DNA of 64,000 bases from Tepidaquicella sp964564635. GTDB lineage: Bacteria; Bacteroidota; Ignavibacteria; Tepidaquicellales; Tepidaquicellaceae. Every line of letters begins with the position of its first letter. Within the stretch, counting starts at the first letter, position 1. Below, in pieces: positions 28,302 through 37,003 of this stretch. The position numbers were made by a program, and so were the translations under genes. The stretch covers positions 4,547 to 68,546 of the forward strand of contig CAZMAR010000006.1 of NCBI GenBank assembly GCA_964564635.1. The letters are read 5' to 3'. Under the pieces are notes generated by a model that saw only the letters and a program-made list of their open reading frames with translations, was not told the origin of the DNA and did no database searches.

Positions 28302-28573
28302 TTCAAATTCTGTTTATCAATTTTATTCTTCTTATTTTCAGATATCCTTTTAATAGTAAGATAAAAGTTATAAAACCCACCTAAAAACCCCAATAGAGTA
28401 AGAACTAATGTGAAAATAAATTTTGTGTTAAATTCCTTATCTAACCACAAACCTAAAAAGAGAAACAACAAAATTATAACAACAAGCTCAATTCCTATAC
28501 CTGAATATTTAACCCAATCAGAACTGTGTTTTAAAAGAGGGTTCTTAAATAAATTTTGATTATTATTTTTCAT
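28298..28573 (-). CDS. AtpZ/AtpI-related F0F1 ATPase-associated membrane protein
   Basis: First gene of the ATP synthase operon, 91 residues. Two membrane helices (GIGIELVVIILLFLFLGLWL and FTLVLTLLGFLGGFYNFYL) flank a short loop containing DKEFNTK. This is the pattern of the AtpZ/AtpQ-like family, in which GxGxE...GxWLD in helix 1 is typical; members have been proposed to act with AtpI in Mg or Ca transport. Its stop overlaps the next start by four bases. An AT-rich gap of 187 bases separates it from murA and may hold an operon promoter. Confidence 0.75.
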   Translation of the reverse strand: MKNNNQNLFKNPLLKHSSDWVKYSGIGIELVVIILLFLFLGLWLDKEFNTKFIFTLVLTLLGFLGGFYNFYLTIKRISENKKNKIDKQNLN

Positions 28574-28760
28574 TATTAAAGAAGCAAATTAATCAATCAA
28601 AAATTTTTATTCAATTTAATAAGTAGTCTAAAAAATTGTATGAAATTTTGGGATTTTTTATAAAATAAATTTATTCAAAGAAATTTTTTTATAGGAAAGA
28701 AATTATTTTATGATTGAGCCCTATACCATTTATAAATTATAAAAACAAATTTATAAACTA

Positions 28761-30077
28761 TTAAACTCTTTTGATGTCAGCCCCTAAAGTTTGAAATTTC
28801 AAATCAATATCTTCATATCCCCTATCGATATAAATAGCTCCGTTAATAATAGACTCCCCTTCTGCTATAACTCCTGCAATGAGATATGAGAATCCAGCTC
28901 GTAAATCAGGAATATTAATTTCTGCACCCTTTAATTTGACGGGACCTTTAACAACAGCACTATGATAGTATTGTGAGGAAGCAAACCTGCAAGGTAACCC
29001 ACCTAAACAAGTATTATACAACTCTATTTCTGCACCCATTTTTTTCAATTCTTCAACATATCCAAATCTCTTTTCATAAACAGTTTCATGCACTATTGTG
29101 ATACCGTTTGCCTGGGTCATCATTATAACAAATGGCTGTTGCCAATCGGTCATAAATCCCGGATGTACACTTGTTTCAATTGCAATAGGTTTTAATTTAC
29201 ATTTATAAAAAAATCTTATTCCGTTATCAACTACCTGATATTCAGCACCTACTCTTCTTATTGTATTTAGAAAAGTAATCAAGTCATCTTGTATAGCATC
29301 TTCTATCACAATATCCCCTTTCGATGCAATGGCAGCACAGGCGAAAGAAGCAACTTCGTTTCTATCAGGAATAACTCTATGAGAAGCACCATAGAGTTTT
29401 TTAACACCCTCAATAATAATCCTACGATCAGTACTAACTTCAATAATTGCCCCCATCTTTTGCAAAAATTTAATTAAATCTATAATCTCTGGTTCAACTG
29501 CTGCATTGGATATAACCGTTCTACCTTTTGCAAATATACTTGCAATAAGAATATTTTCCGTTGCTCCAACACTTGGGAAATCAAGTTTTATTTCAGCACC
29601 CTTCAAACCATCTGCCTGAAATATATAATGTGTATCGTTCATTTGCACATCACAACCAAGTTTTTTCAATCCATCTATATGTAAATTGACAGGGCGGGAA
29701 CCAATTCTACATCCCCCTGGTATAGGAATTTCCGCTTTACCGAAACGATGAACCAAAGGACCAGCAAGTAAAATCGCAATTCTCGTAGAATTTCCAAGTT
29801 CCTGGTCTATAGTTGCATTATTTATTTCTTTAGTTTGAATTTCAAGTGAATCACCTTTAATTTCTATCTTGCTACCAATTAGAGAACAAATTTTAGTTGT
29901 AACCTGTAAGTCTTTTATTTTATTAGGTGAATTGTAAAATACACATTTATCTTTTGTTAATAAAGATGCTACAATAAGTTTTGTTGCAGAGTTTTTTGCT
30001 CCAGCAACTTTTATTCTACCCTTCAGGGGGTTACCGCCTTTTATTATAAACTTCGAATTGGAATTAATAGAGTTCAT
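28761..30077 (-). CDS. murA: UDP-N-acetylglucosamine 1-carboxyvinyltransferase
   Basis: First committed step of peptidoglycan synthesis, transferring enolpyruvate from PEP to UDP-GlcNAc in the cytoplasm. The 438-residue protein has Lys28-Asn29 (VAGAKNS) and the catalytic Cys123 in PGGCRIGSRPVNLH, so it should be fosfomycin-sensitive like enzymes with Cys at this place. Further motifs are FPSVGATENILIA and DLRAGFSYLIAGVIAEG. It follows accA after six bases. Confidence 0.97.
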   Translation of the reverse strand: MNSINSNSKFIIKGGNPLKGRIKVAGAKNSATKLIVASLLTKDKCVFYNSPNKIKDLQVTTKICSLIGSKIEIKGDSLEIQTKEINNATIDQELGNSTRIAILLAGPLVHRFGKAEIPIPGGCRIGSRPVNLHIDGLKKLGCDVQMNDTHYIFQADGLKGAEIKLDFPSVGATENILIASIFAKGRTVISNAAVEPEIIDLIKFLQKMGAIIEVSTDRRIIIEGVKKLYGASHRVIPDRNEVASFACAAIASKGDIVIEDAIQDDLITFLNTIRRVGAEYQVVDNGIRFFYKCKLKPIAIETSVHPGFMTDWQQPFVIMMTQANGITIVHETVYEKRFGYVEELKKMGAEIELYNTCLGGLPCRFASSQYYHSAVVKGPVKLKGAEINIPDLRAGFSYLIAGVIAEGESIINGAIYIDRGYEDIDLKFQTLGADIKRV

Positions 30078-30083
30078 AATAAA

Positions 30084-31025
30084 TTATTCCTTAAATGCAC
30101 CCATCGCACCAAATTTCTTGATTCTTAAATCAAGTAATTTATCTCTATCTAATTTACAAACTCTATCAAGTTCTTCAATTAAAACTGATTTTAAAATACT
30201 TGCTGCCTCTTCATGATTACGGTGCGCTCCACCAAGAGGTTCATCAATAATTCTATCAATAATACCTAATTTCAACAAATCTGGAGCCGTTAATTTCAGA
30301 GCTTCAGCCGCTTGTTCTTTATAATCCCAGCTACGCCATAGAATAGAGGAGCACGATTCAGGAGAAATTACCGAATACCAACAATATCGCATCATAAGTA
30401 TCCTATCTCCAATCCCAATTCCTAACGCACCACCGGAAGCACCTTCACCAATAATCGCAACAATAATTGGAGTTTTCAATCTTGACATTTCAAACAAATT
30501 TCGTGCTATTGCTTCTGCCTGACCTCTTTGTTCTGCTTCAATACCGGGAAATGCACCTGGTGTATCGAGAAGTGTAATAACGGGTTTACCGAATTTCTCA
30601 GCCACTTTCATCAAACGCAATGCTTTCCTATAACCCTCCGGATTCATCATCCCAAAGTTCCTATATAGATTAGACTTTGTATCTCTCCCTTTTTGTTGCC
30701 CAATAATCATAACAGTTCTATTGCCAAGAGTTGCGAAGCCACCCACAACAGCCTTATCATCCGCAAAACATCTATCCCCATGAAGTTCTATGAAATTTTC
30801 AGTAATTCTATTAATATAATCCAGGCTCAATGGTCGTTGAGGATGCCTTGCAAGTTGAACAATCTGCCATGGGGTAAGATTTTCAAAAATATTTTTCCTC
30901 AATTCATTAACTTTACTTTCAAGTTTACTAATTTCTTCTGAAATGTCAAGGTTATCTGACATTTTTTTCATTTCCTCAATTTTTTGCTCAAGCTCAATTA
31001 AAGGTTTTTCAAATTCTAATGGCAT
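30084..31025 (-). CDS. accA: Acetyl-CoA carboxylase carboxyltransferase subunit alpha
   Basis: With AccD it moves the carboxyl group from biotin to acetyl-CoA, giving malonyl-CoA for fatty acid synthesis. The 313 residues show an N-terminal helical part (FEKPLIELEQKIEEM), RHPQRPLSLDYI, GGFATLGNRTVMIIGQQKGRD and the crotonase-fold oxyanion segment IGEGASGGALGIGIGDRI. A C-terminal helical tail follows. accD is not nearby. It sits at the end of the polysaccharide gene run, 2 bases after the GT2 fusion gene. Confidence 0.96.
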   Translation of the reverse strand: MPLEFEKPLIELEQKIEEMKKMSDNLDISEEISKLESKVNELRKNIFENLTPWQIVQLARHPQRPLSLDYINRITENFIELHGDRCFADDKAVVGGFATLGNRTVMIIGQQKGRDTKSNLYRNFGMMNPEGYRKALRLMKVAEKFGKPVITLLDTPGAFPGIEAEQRGQAEAIARNLFEMSRLKTPIIVAIIGEGASGGALGIGIGDRILMMRYCWYSVISPESCSSILWRSWDYKEQAAEALKLTAPDLLKLGIIDRIIDEPLGGAHRNHEEAASILKSVLIEELDRVCKLDRDKLLDLRIKKFGAMGAFKE

Positions 31026-31027
31026 AG

Positions 31028-32977
31028 TTATTTATTTTTATTTCTAATAAAAGAGAATATTGTTTTTAAAATAATTTCTAAATCTAAGAGCAAACTTTGA
31101 TTTCTTGCATAGTAAATAACATATTTTTCAACATCTTCCTGCGTAAGATTCTCATCAGCTTTTAGCTGAATAATTCCAGTAAGTCCTTTTTTCCCTAAAT
31201 ATTGGTTATCAACTTTTTCATACCAGACAGGCATACCAACAAAACTGTACTTCCCAATAAAAACATACGGTAGTAGTAAAATCTTGGAGCCATATTTTGT
31301 TGGTTTCTTATTAATAATTTTATAAAATAGATAAACAAAAGGATATACAAAAATTAATAGTATAAATGATAAAATAATATCAAATAATCTCTTTAAAAAT
31401 ATATTTAATTTATTATTAATATTATATTCAATTTCTATTAAATTTAAATCATCAATTTTAGGACCAATTTTAGAAATAATTAAATCCATATCGGTGGGAA
31501 CGAATTTAAACTGCACATTTTTACCTCTAAATCTATTCATCAATCTTAAAATATCCCTATTAGAAAATGTATACCCTGAGAAAACAACTATATGTATATC
31601 ATACAAGTCAATAATTTCCTCTAAATCAGAAATGGTTTTATTCTCGCTTAATTTACTAAAATATAAAATTTCATAATGTCCTGTCAATTTTTCCTCCATA
31701 TTCTGGCTTAATTCTTTATCACCAACAACGAGAAGTTTAATTTTTCTTAATAATATATTTTTCTTTCTTATGAAATTATTTATTAATACTATTGCTCTCC
31801 AGGATAATAATGTAACCAGAGAAATTAAAGTAGAAATAAGGATAACAATTCTAGAAAAAGCATATTCTTTGAAAAAGTAAGTAATAGAAGAATTTATAAA
31901 GAACCCTGCTACTAAAGCACTAAAAGTATTTTTTAATGAATGCTTATACTTTTTTGAATAAACCCCAAAAAGTGATAATAGAAGAATCCAGATAATAACA
32001 TAAACTGTAATTATAAAAAGATATTGATCTTTTGGAAAAATTGAAAACCTTGTATAAACAGCAAAGATTAAAGAAGAGAAAATTAAAATTACATCCAGAA
32101 GAATAATTCCAATATATTTAATAATTCTCTTGGTATAAGAGATAAGTGACCTTAAAAAAATTCCAAATCTCAGCAATAAATATGTTAAAATATTCAGACC
32201 TTTTAAATTTTTCTTCACGAATATAGCCATTGCTCCATAAAAATTATTCACATAAGACAACTTGGTTTTTCTTGTACTTTCCCCTTTTAAATGATGGGTC
32301 GTGACTTCCGGGTAGTAGAATATTTTCCTTCCTGTTTTTTTAATCCTGTAACATAAGTCAATATCTTCACCATACATAAAATAATCTTCATCGAAAAATC
32401 CAACTTCATCAATAACCTCTTTTGGAATAAACATAAAAGCCCCGCAAACAGAATCAACTTCATAGGTTTGATTTTCATCTAAATAAGTTAAATTATATTT
32501 TCCAAATATTTTACTCTTTGGAAAAAGTTTAGATAGACCAAGAATTCTTGGAATTGCAACGCTTAAAGTAGGAAAACTTCTACGGCAGGCAGGGTCAAGT
32601 TCACCGTTAGACCTGATTAACTTGGAAGTTACAACACCTGTATCAGGATTATTCTTAATAAAATCAATTAATTTTTGAAATGTTCCTTCCTCAAGTACTG
32701 TGTCAGGATTTAAAATTAAAACATATTTGCCACTAACTTGCTTCAGAGCAATATTATTAGCTTTAGAGAAACCAAGATTCTCCTTATTGGCGATAAGTTT
32801 TACTTCAGGGTATTTTTCTTTAATAAGTTTTTGACTTCCATCAATTGAGTTATTATCAACTACAAATATTTCTAATTTTAAATTGGTATTGTTGGATTTA
32901 TAAATCGATGCAAGGCAGTTATCAAGTGCATCTTTAACATTATAATTTACTATTATAATTGAAATATCAAACATCAC
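31028..32977 (-). CDS. GT2 glycosyltransferase fused to a degenerate polyprenyl phosphoglycosyltransferase
   Basis: A 649-residue fusion. Residues 1-240 form a GT2 domain of the rhamnosyltransferase type (IIIVNYN, VVDNNSIDGS, LNPDT, GAFMFIPKEV, YGEDIDLCYRI). About four membrane helices follow at 285-400, then a Rossmann-like domain at 410-520, as in WbaP-type phosphoglycosyltransferases. The terminal domain (528-649) begins with the usual LKRLFDIILSF helix and ends with KGLTGIIQLK and LDLEIILKTI. It lacks the catalytic Asp-Glu segment and has SFVGMP where SIVGPRPE is expected. It is probably inactive as an initiator. The gene overlaps the upstream polyprenol-phosphate sugar synthase gene by 4 bases. 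Confidence 0.82.
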   Translation of the reverse strand: MMFDISIIIVNYNVKDALDNCLASIYKSNNTNLKLEIFVVDNNSIDGSQKLIKEKYPEVKLIANKENLGFSKANNIALKQVSGKYVLILNPDTVLEEGTFQKLIDFIKNNPDTGVVTSKLIRSNGELDPACRRSFPTLSVAIPRILGLSKLFPKSKIFGKYNLTYLDENQTYEVDSVCGAFMFIPKEVIDEVGFFDEDYFMYGEDIDLCYRIKKTGRKIFYYPEVTTHHLKGESTRKTKLSYVNNFYGAMAIFVKKNLKGLNILTYLLLRFGIFLRSLISYTKRIIKYIGIILLDVILIFSSLIFAVYTRFSIFPKDQYLFIITVYVIIWILLLSLFGVYSKKYKHSLKNTFSALVAGFFINSSITYFFKEYAFSRIVILISTLISLVTLLSWRAIVLINNFIRKKNILLRKIKLLVVGDKELSQNMEEKLTGHYEILYFSKLSENKTISDLEEIIDLYDIHIVVFSGYTFSNRDILRLMNRFRGKNVQFKFVPTDMDLIISKIGPKIDDLNLIEIEYNINNKLNIFLKRLFDIILSFILLIFVYPFVYLFYKIINKKPTKYGSKILLLPYVFIGKYSFVGMPVWYEKVDNQYLGKKGLTGIIQLKADENLTQEDVEKYVIYYARNQSLLLDLEIILKTIFSFIRNKNK

Positions 32978-33696
32978 AAAATTTTAAAAATTGATTTAAA
33001 TTTAAGTTTCCAGACCATAATCATTGCTTCATACACAACTTTTTTTGACATTTTAGAAACACCAGCCCTTCTTTCAACAAAAAGAATTGGAATTTCAAGT
33101 ATTTTAAAACCTTTCTTAAAAAATTTAAACTTCATTTCTATTTGAAATGAATATCCATTGGATTTAACCTTATCTAAATCTATCTGTTTTAACTTTTCAA
33201 CTCTGTAACACATAAAACCAGCAGTTGTATCATTCACTTTCAAACCAGTAACAACTCTTGTATAAATATTTGCAAAATAACTCAACATTAATCTTCCAAT
33301 GGGCCAGTTAATAACAGAAACTCCATTTACATACCTTGAACCAACCACTAAATCATACCCTTTTTCAATATTTTCAATAAATTCGGGTAAATACTTGGGA
33401 TCATGAGAAAAATCAGCATCCATCTCAAATACGTAGTCATATTGTTTATTTATTGCAAACTTAAATCCCTCCACATAAGCAGTACCTAATCCGGCTTTTT
33501 TTTCCCTTTTAATCAGGAATACATTATCATTTTTCAATTCCTCTACTAATTTCGCAGTCCCATCTGGTGAATTATCATCAACAATTAAAACATTAAATAA
33601 GTATTCCTTACTTGTTTTGGTTAAAATTTCGTTTATAATTTTGATTACATTTTCTGCCTCGTTATAAGTCGGTATTATAACCAATACTTTCTTCAT
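32974..33696 (-). CDS. Polyprenol-phosphate mannose synthase-like glycosyltransferase
   Basis: GT2 enzyme of 240 residues that should transfer a sugar, usually mannose, from a nucleotide donor to undecaprenyl or another polyprenyl phosphate. Signatures are IIPTYNEAENV, IVDDNSPDGTAKL, EMDADFSHDPKYL, VVGSRYVNG and NDTTAGFMCYR, all typical of bacterial Dpm1/Ppm1 catalytic domains. The C-terminus ends without membrane helices. It overlaps the downstream GT2 fusion gene by four bases and lies one base after the initiating transferase, so these three probably work on the same lipid-linked glycan. Confidence 0.88.
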   Translation of the reverse strand: MKKVLVIIPTYNEAENVIKIINEILTKTSKEYLFNVLIVDDNSPDGTAKLVEELKNDNVFLIKREKKAGLGTAYVEGFKFAINKQYDYVFEMDADFSHDPKYLPEFIENIEKGYDLVVGSRYVNGVSVINWPIGRLMLSYFANIYTRVVTGLKVNDTTAGFMCYRVEKLKQIDLDKVKSNGYSFQIEMKFKFFKKGFKILEIPILFVERRAGVSKMSKKVVYEAMIMVWKLKFKSIFKIL

Positions 33697-33697
33697 A

Positions 33698-35077
33698 TTA
33701 TTGCCCTTTCATCATTAAAATAACAGCTATTGTGTTTAGCATAATTTTCAAATCAAGAGAGATGCTCATATTTTCAATATAATAAAAATCATACTGCAAT
33801 TTTATTTTCACATCTTCAAGAGTGTTATCATATTTGTGTTTAATCTGTGCCCAACCGGTAATACCGGGTTTAACAGATAATCTCCTCACATAATATGGTA
33901 CTTCCTTCTTCAAAAATTCTACAAAGTAAGGTCTTTCAGGTCGAGGACCAACAATACTCATATCATTTTTTAATACATTAATAAATTGAGGTAATTCATC
34001 AAATCTGATTTTTCTCATAATTCTACCAACTCTGGTTACACGAGGGTCATCTTTATCAGCCCAAATAGGACCTGAAGATTCAGCTTCTTTATACATTGAC
34101 CTGAATTTATATATCCTAAACAACTTTCCATTTTTACCAACACGAGTTTGAGTATAAAAAACAGGACCTTCAGAATCCAATTTAATCGCAATTGCAGCAA
34201 CAATACAAAATGGTAACGTTAGAACTAAAATTATTAAAGAAAATATAATATCAATAACTCTTTTAACTAACTTGATTCTGAAAGTCATAATTTCCGGCAT
34301 TACATCAATCAAAGGAGCACCATGTATCTGACTTGTTTTTGCCATTCCACTAATAATTTCATACATATCTGGCACAATCTTTATTCCTATATCCATACCA
34401 GATGTTCGGTTAAGTACTTCAAACATTAATTCGCTTTTGTTTGGCTCGGAAGCAACAATGACTTCTTGAATTTTTTCCCTCTGAATAATTTTATCAATTT
34501 CAGAAATATGCCCTATAACAGACTCTTTCATATCGGAATCATCAGTAGTTATAAATCCAGAAAATTTAAAACCATGTTCAGGATATTTATCAATTAATTT
34601 TTTTAAAGATACAGCTTTTTCAGTTGTTCCAACAATAATTGTATTTTTTAATCCAATACCCTTACGAAATAATTTTCGCTGCATCCCATGAATGAAAAAC
34701 CTTCCTGATGAAACAAATAATATTAATAATCCCCAATAAATAAAAATCAATAATCTTGAAACCACTCTATCATCTTTAATAACATCATCAACAAGAATTA
34801 CAAAAAAAAGTATAAAGGTACCAATTGTAACAGCTTTCATTACCGCAGAAAATTCATCGAATCTTGACTTAACAAACCAATGCTGATATAAACCGGAAGC
34901 AGTAAAAATAATAATCCAATATATGTATATAACAATAAGAGGTGCCCAAAATGAAGGCGCTTTAATGAGCATTATCCAACCTGATTCAATTCTGATATAG
35001 AAATAAATCAAATAAGTAAGTATAATCGCAATAGTGTCTGATAAAAAAAGTAATAATATTTGATTTCTTTTAGACAA
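33698..35077 (-). CDS. Initiating polyprenyl phosphoglycosyltransferase (WbaP/WcaJ type)
   Basis: Bitopic membrane enzyme of 459 residues that starts glycan assembly by adding a sugar-1-phosphate to undecaprenyl phosphate. Four N-terminal helices lead to a Rossmann-like domain (FSGFITTDDSDMKE). The catalytic domain has the re-entrant helix KRVIDIIFSLIILVLTLPF, GPVFYTQTRVGKNGKLF, YKFRSM, FDELPQF (Asp360-Glu361), SIVGPRPERP and KPGITGWAQ. All key residues are intact, unlike in the fusion encoded two genes downstream. Glucose, galactose or a related sugar phosphate is the likely substrate. Confidence 0.93.
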   Translation of the reverse strand: MSKRNQILLLFLSDTIAIILTYLIYFYIRIESGWIMLIKAPSFWAPLIVIYIYWIIIFTASGLYQHWFVKSRFDEFSAVMKAVTIGTFILFFVILVDDVIKDDRVVSRLLIFIYWGLLILFVSSGRFFIHGMQRKLFRKGIGLKNTIIVGTTEKAVSLKKLIDKYPEHGFKFSGFITTDDSDMKESVIGHISEIDKIIQREKIQEVIVASEPNKSELMFEVLNRTSGMDIGIKIVPDMYEIISGMAKTSQIHGAPLIDVMPEIMTFRIKLVKRVIDIIFSLIILVLTLPFCIVAAIAIKLDSEGPVFYTQTRVGKNGKLFRIYKFRSMYKEAESSGPIWADKDDPRVTRVGRIMRKIRFDELPQFINVLKNDMSIVGPRPERPYFVEFLKKEVPYYVRRLSVKPGITGWAQIKHKYDNTLEDVKIKLQYDFYYIENMSISLDLKIMLNTIAVILMMKGQ

Positions 35078-35089
35078 ATATTAAAATAA

Positions 35090-35821
35090 TTAAATTATTT
35101 TATACCCAAGAGATTTTGCATCATTATAAAACATTTTTACTGTGTCAAGAGACAAATCATTTAAATCCCTTGTTAAAAGGTTCAGTTTTTTCAGTATATC
35201 ATTCGTAATTGTAATAATATCACATCCACAATTTTCGGCTTGAATTAAATTTAGTAACTCTCTTGAACTTGCCCAGAGCAATTCTGCGGATGAATTTTCT
35301 TTTATAATTTTTTTTGCTTCTTGCATATAGGGAACTGGGTCTCTGCCGGTATCAGCAATTCGTCCTGCAAATATTGATATTATTGTTTTCGAAGTCGGAT
35401 TTAATGCAGGTAATATTTTTTTTACTTGCTCAACAGTAAGGACTGCTGTGATATTAAGGGAAATACCATCGGAAGATAACCTCTTTATTAAATCAAAAGA
35501 AAGTTCACCAGTTGTATTAGTAATAGGAATTTTTACAAAAACATTATTTCCCCATGAATAAATTAACCGGGCTTCTTTCTCCATAGATTGAAAATCATCT
35601 GAAAAAACTTCAAATGATATAGGCAAATCATTAATAACTTCTAAAAGTTCTTTCGCAAACCTTACATAATCAACGACGCCATCCTTTTTCATAAGTGTTG
35701 GATTTGTGGTAAAGCCTTTTACAAATCCTTCTTTATATAATTTAACCATCTCATTTATATTTGCACCATCAGCAAATATTTTAATTTTGAGTTTTTCTAA
35801 GAATTCTTTGTAATTATTCAT
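35090..35821 (-). CDS. Transaldolase-family protein in the heptose operon
   Basis: Class I aldolase-fold enzyme of 243 residues. The start region KIFADGANINEM and GFTTNPTLMKK is the transaldolase signature, and the Schiff-base lysine is Lys97 in NVFVKIPITN. TAVLTVEQ, SIFAGRIADTGRDP and ASSRELLNLI complete the barrel motifs. It could form or consume sedoheptulose 7-phosphate, the starting point of the heptose pathway whose genes are immediately upstream (4-base overlap with the gmhB-like gene). A fructose-6-phosphate aldolase-like activity is the main alternative. Confidence 0.87.
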   Translation of the reverse strand: MNNYKEFLEKLKIKIFADGANINEMVKLYKEGFVKGFTTNPTLMKKDGVVDYVRFAKELLEVINDLPISFEVFSDDFQSMEKEARLIYSWGNNVFVKIPITNTTGELSFDLIKRLSSDGISLNITAVLTVEQVKKILPALNPTSKTIISIFAGRIADTGRDPVPYMQEAKKIIKENSSAELLWASSRELLNLIQAENCGCDIITITNDILKKLNLLTRDLNDLSLDTVKMFYNDAKSLGYKII

Positions 35822-36390
35822 ATAGAATTTAGAATTATTTTTGTTGCTTCAGAAATATTACCAGCATAAAAATCAGGATGATTATTTTCTTGTAATTTAA
35901 ATAATCCCGAGTTGATGAAAATTGTTTTAAGTTTAGCATTTTTACCACAACTTATATCTGAATCTCTATCACCTATAAACCAAGATTTCATTCTGTCGAT
36001 ATTGTATCTACTAACTGCATTATCAATAAACAATGTTCCAGGTTTTCTGCACTCGCATTTAATATTAAAACCTTCAACAATACCATCAGGATGATGAAAA
36101 CAATAATTGTACTCAGTAATTTCTATTCCATTATTCTCCATAATTTCTTTGAACCTTTCACAAACAGAAATCAGTTTTTCATAGGAAATTTTTCCTTTTG
36201 CATAATCCGGCTGATTAGAAACAATGAACAACATATAATTGTTACTTAATAAACTTTTTAAGCTATCAAAAACACCATCAATAATTTCAATTTCTTCATA
36301 AGAGTAAGGAGGAGTGAACTCATTGTATTCATCTCTGAAAATTAATTTATTTAAAACACCATCTCTATCTAAAAAAACTGCCCTATTCAT
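35818..36390 (-). CDS. gmhB: D-glycero-D-manno-heptose 1,7-bisphosphate 7-phosphatase
   Basis: HAD-superfamily phosphatase of 190 residues that removes the 7-phosphate from heptose 1,7-bisphosphate. The nucleophile motif is FLDRDGVLN, motif II is IVSNQ, and the GmhB-type zinc loop is visible as CFHHPDG followed by KCECRKPG. Motif IV is FIGDRDSDISCG. Histidinol-phosphate phosphatase is the usual alternative, but neighbouring heptose kinase, isomerase and nucleotidyltransferase genes favour the heptose role. Its stop overlaps the transaldolase start. Confidence 0.9.
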   Translation of the reverse strand: MNRAVFLDRDGVLNKLIFRDEYNEFTPPYSYEEIEIIDGVFDSLKSLLSNNYMLFIVSNQPDYAKGKISYEKLISVCERFKEIMENNGIEITEYNYCFHHPDGIVEGFNIKCECRKPGTLFIDNAVSRYNIDRMKSWFIGDRDSDISCGKNAKLKTIFINSGLFKLQENNHPDFYAGNISEATKIILNSI

Positions 36391-36402
36391 TTTACCTCAA
36401 AA

Positions 36403-37002
36403 CTATTTAATTGACTCCCATTTCATTTCATATTTTTGAATCTCAGGGTGAGAAACAATCAAATGCCATACAATTGCCTGAAATGCTTCAGTATGGGGTG
36501 TTACCGACTTTTCATTAACGGTTGGTATCACAACGCAGGCATCGGCTTCTTTTTTAGTATAACCACCATCTCTGCCAACAATACCGATAACTTTAGAATT
36601 TACTTTTTTAGCATATTTAATTGACTCAACTAAATTAACACTAATTTTCTTTTCTAAATTTCCACCACCGACAGAAAGAATAAGTACACAATCTTTTTTA
36701 TTTAAATTACTAATTTTTAGCCAATCAACGAAAACCGATTCCCAACCATTATCATTTATTCTTGCAGTCAATTCTGATACATTATCAACAGGAGTATAAG
36801 ATTCAATACCAGCAATTTTTCTGAAATCATTAACTGCATGAGAAGCATTTGCAGCGCTTCCTCCTACACCGATGATAAATAAGCGACCAGAGTTTTTCTT
36901 CAGCTCTTTCAGTATTTTAACAACCTTTGTTATTTGATTTCTATTGATTTTTTTAATAACATCAATTGCTTCATTGAAATAGTTTTCTATGAATCCTTCC
37001 AT
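36403..37002 (-). CDS. gmhA: Sedoheptulose 7-phosphate isomerase-like SIS protein
   Basis: SIS-domain isomerase expected to convert sedoheptulose 7-phosphate to D-glycero-D-manno-heptose 7-phosphate. The 199 residues contain GVGGSAANASHAVNDF (phosphosugar binding), ILSVGGGNLEKKISVN, GIVGRDGGYTKKEADACVVI and the C-terminal TPHTEAFQAIVWHLIVSH, where Glu and His match the catalytic pair of GmhA. It sits between the hddC-like and gmhB-like genes with gaps of one and 12 bases. Confidence 0.88.
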   Translation of the reverse strand: MEGFIENYFNEAIDVIKKINRNQITKVVKILKELKKNSGRLFIIGVGGSAANASHAVNDFRKIAGIESYTPVDNVSELTARINDNGWESVFVDWLKISNLNKKDCVLILSVGGGNLEKKISVNLVESIKYAKKVNSKVIGIVGRDGGYTKKEADACVVIPTVNEKSVTPHTEAFQAIVWHLIVSHPEIQKYEMKWESIK

Positions 37003-37003
37003 A

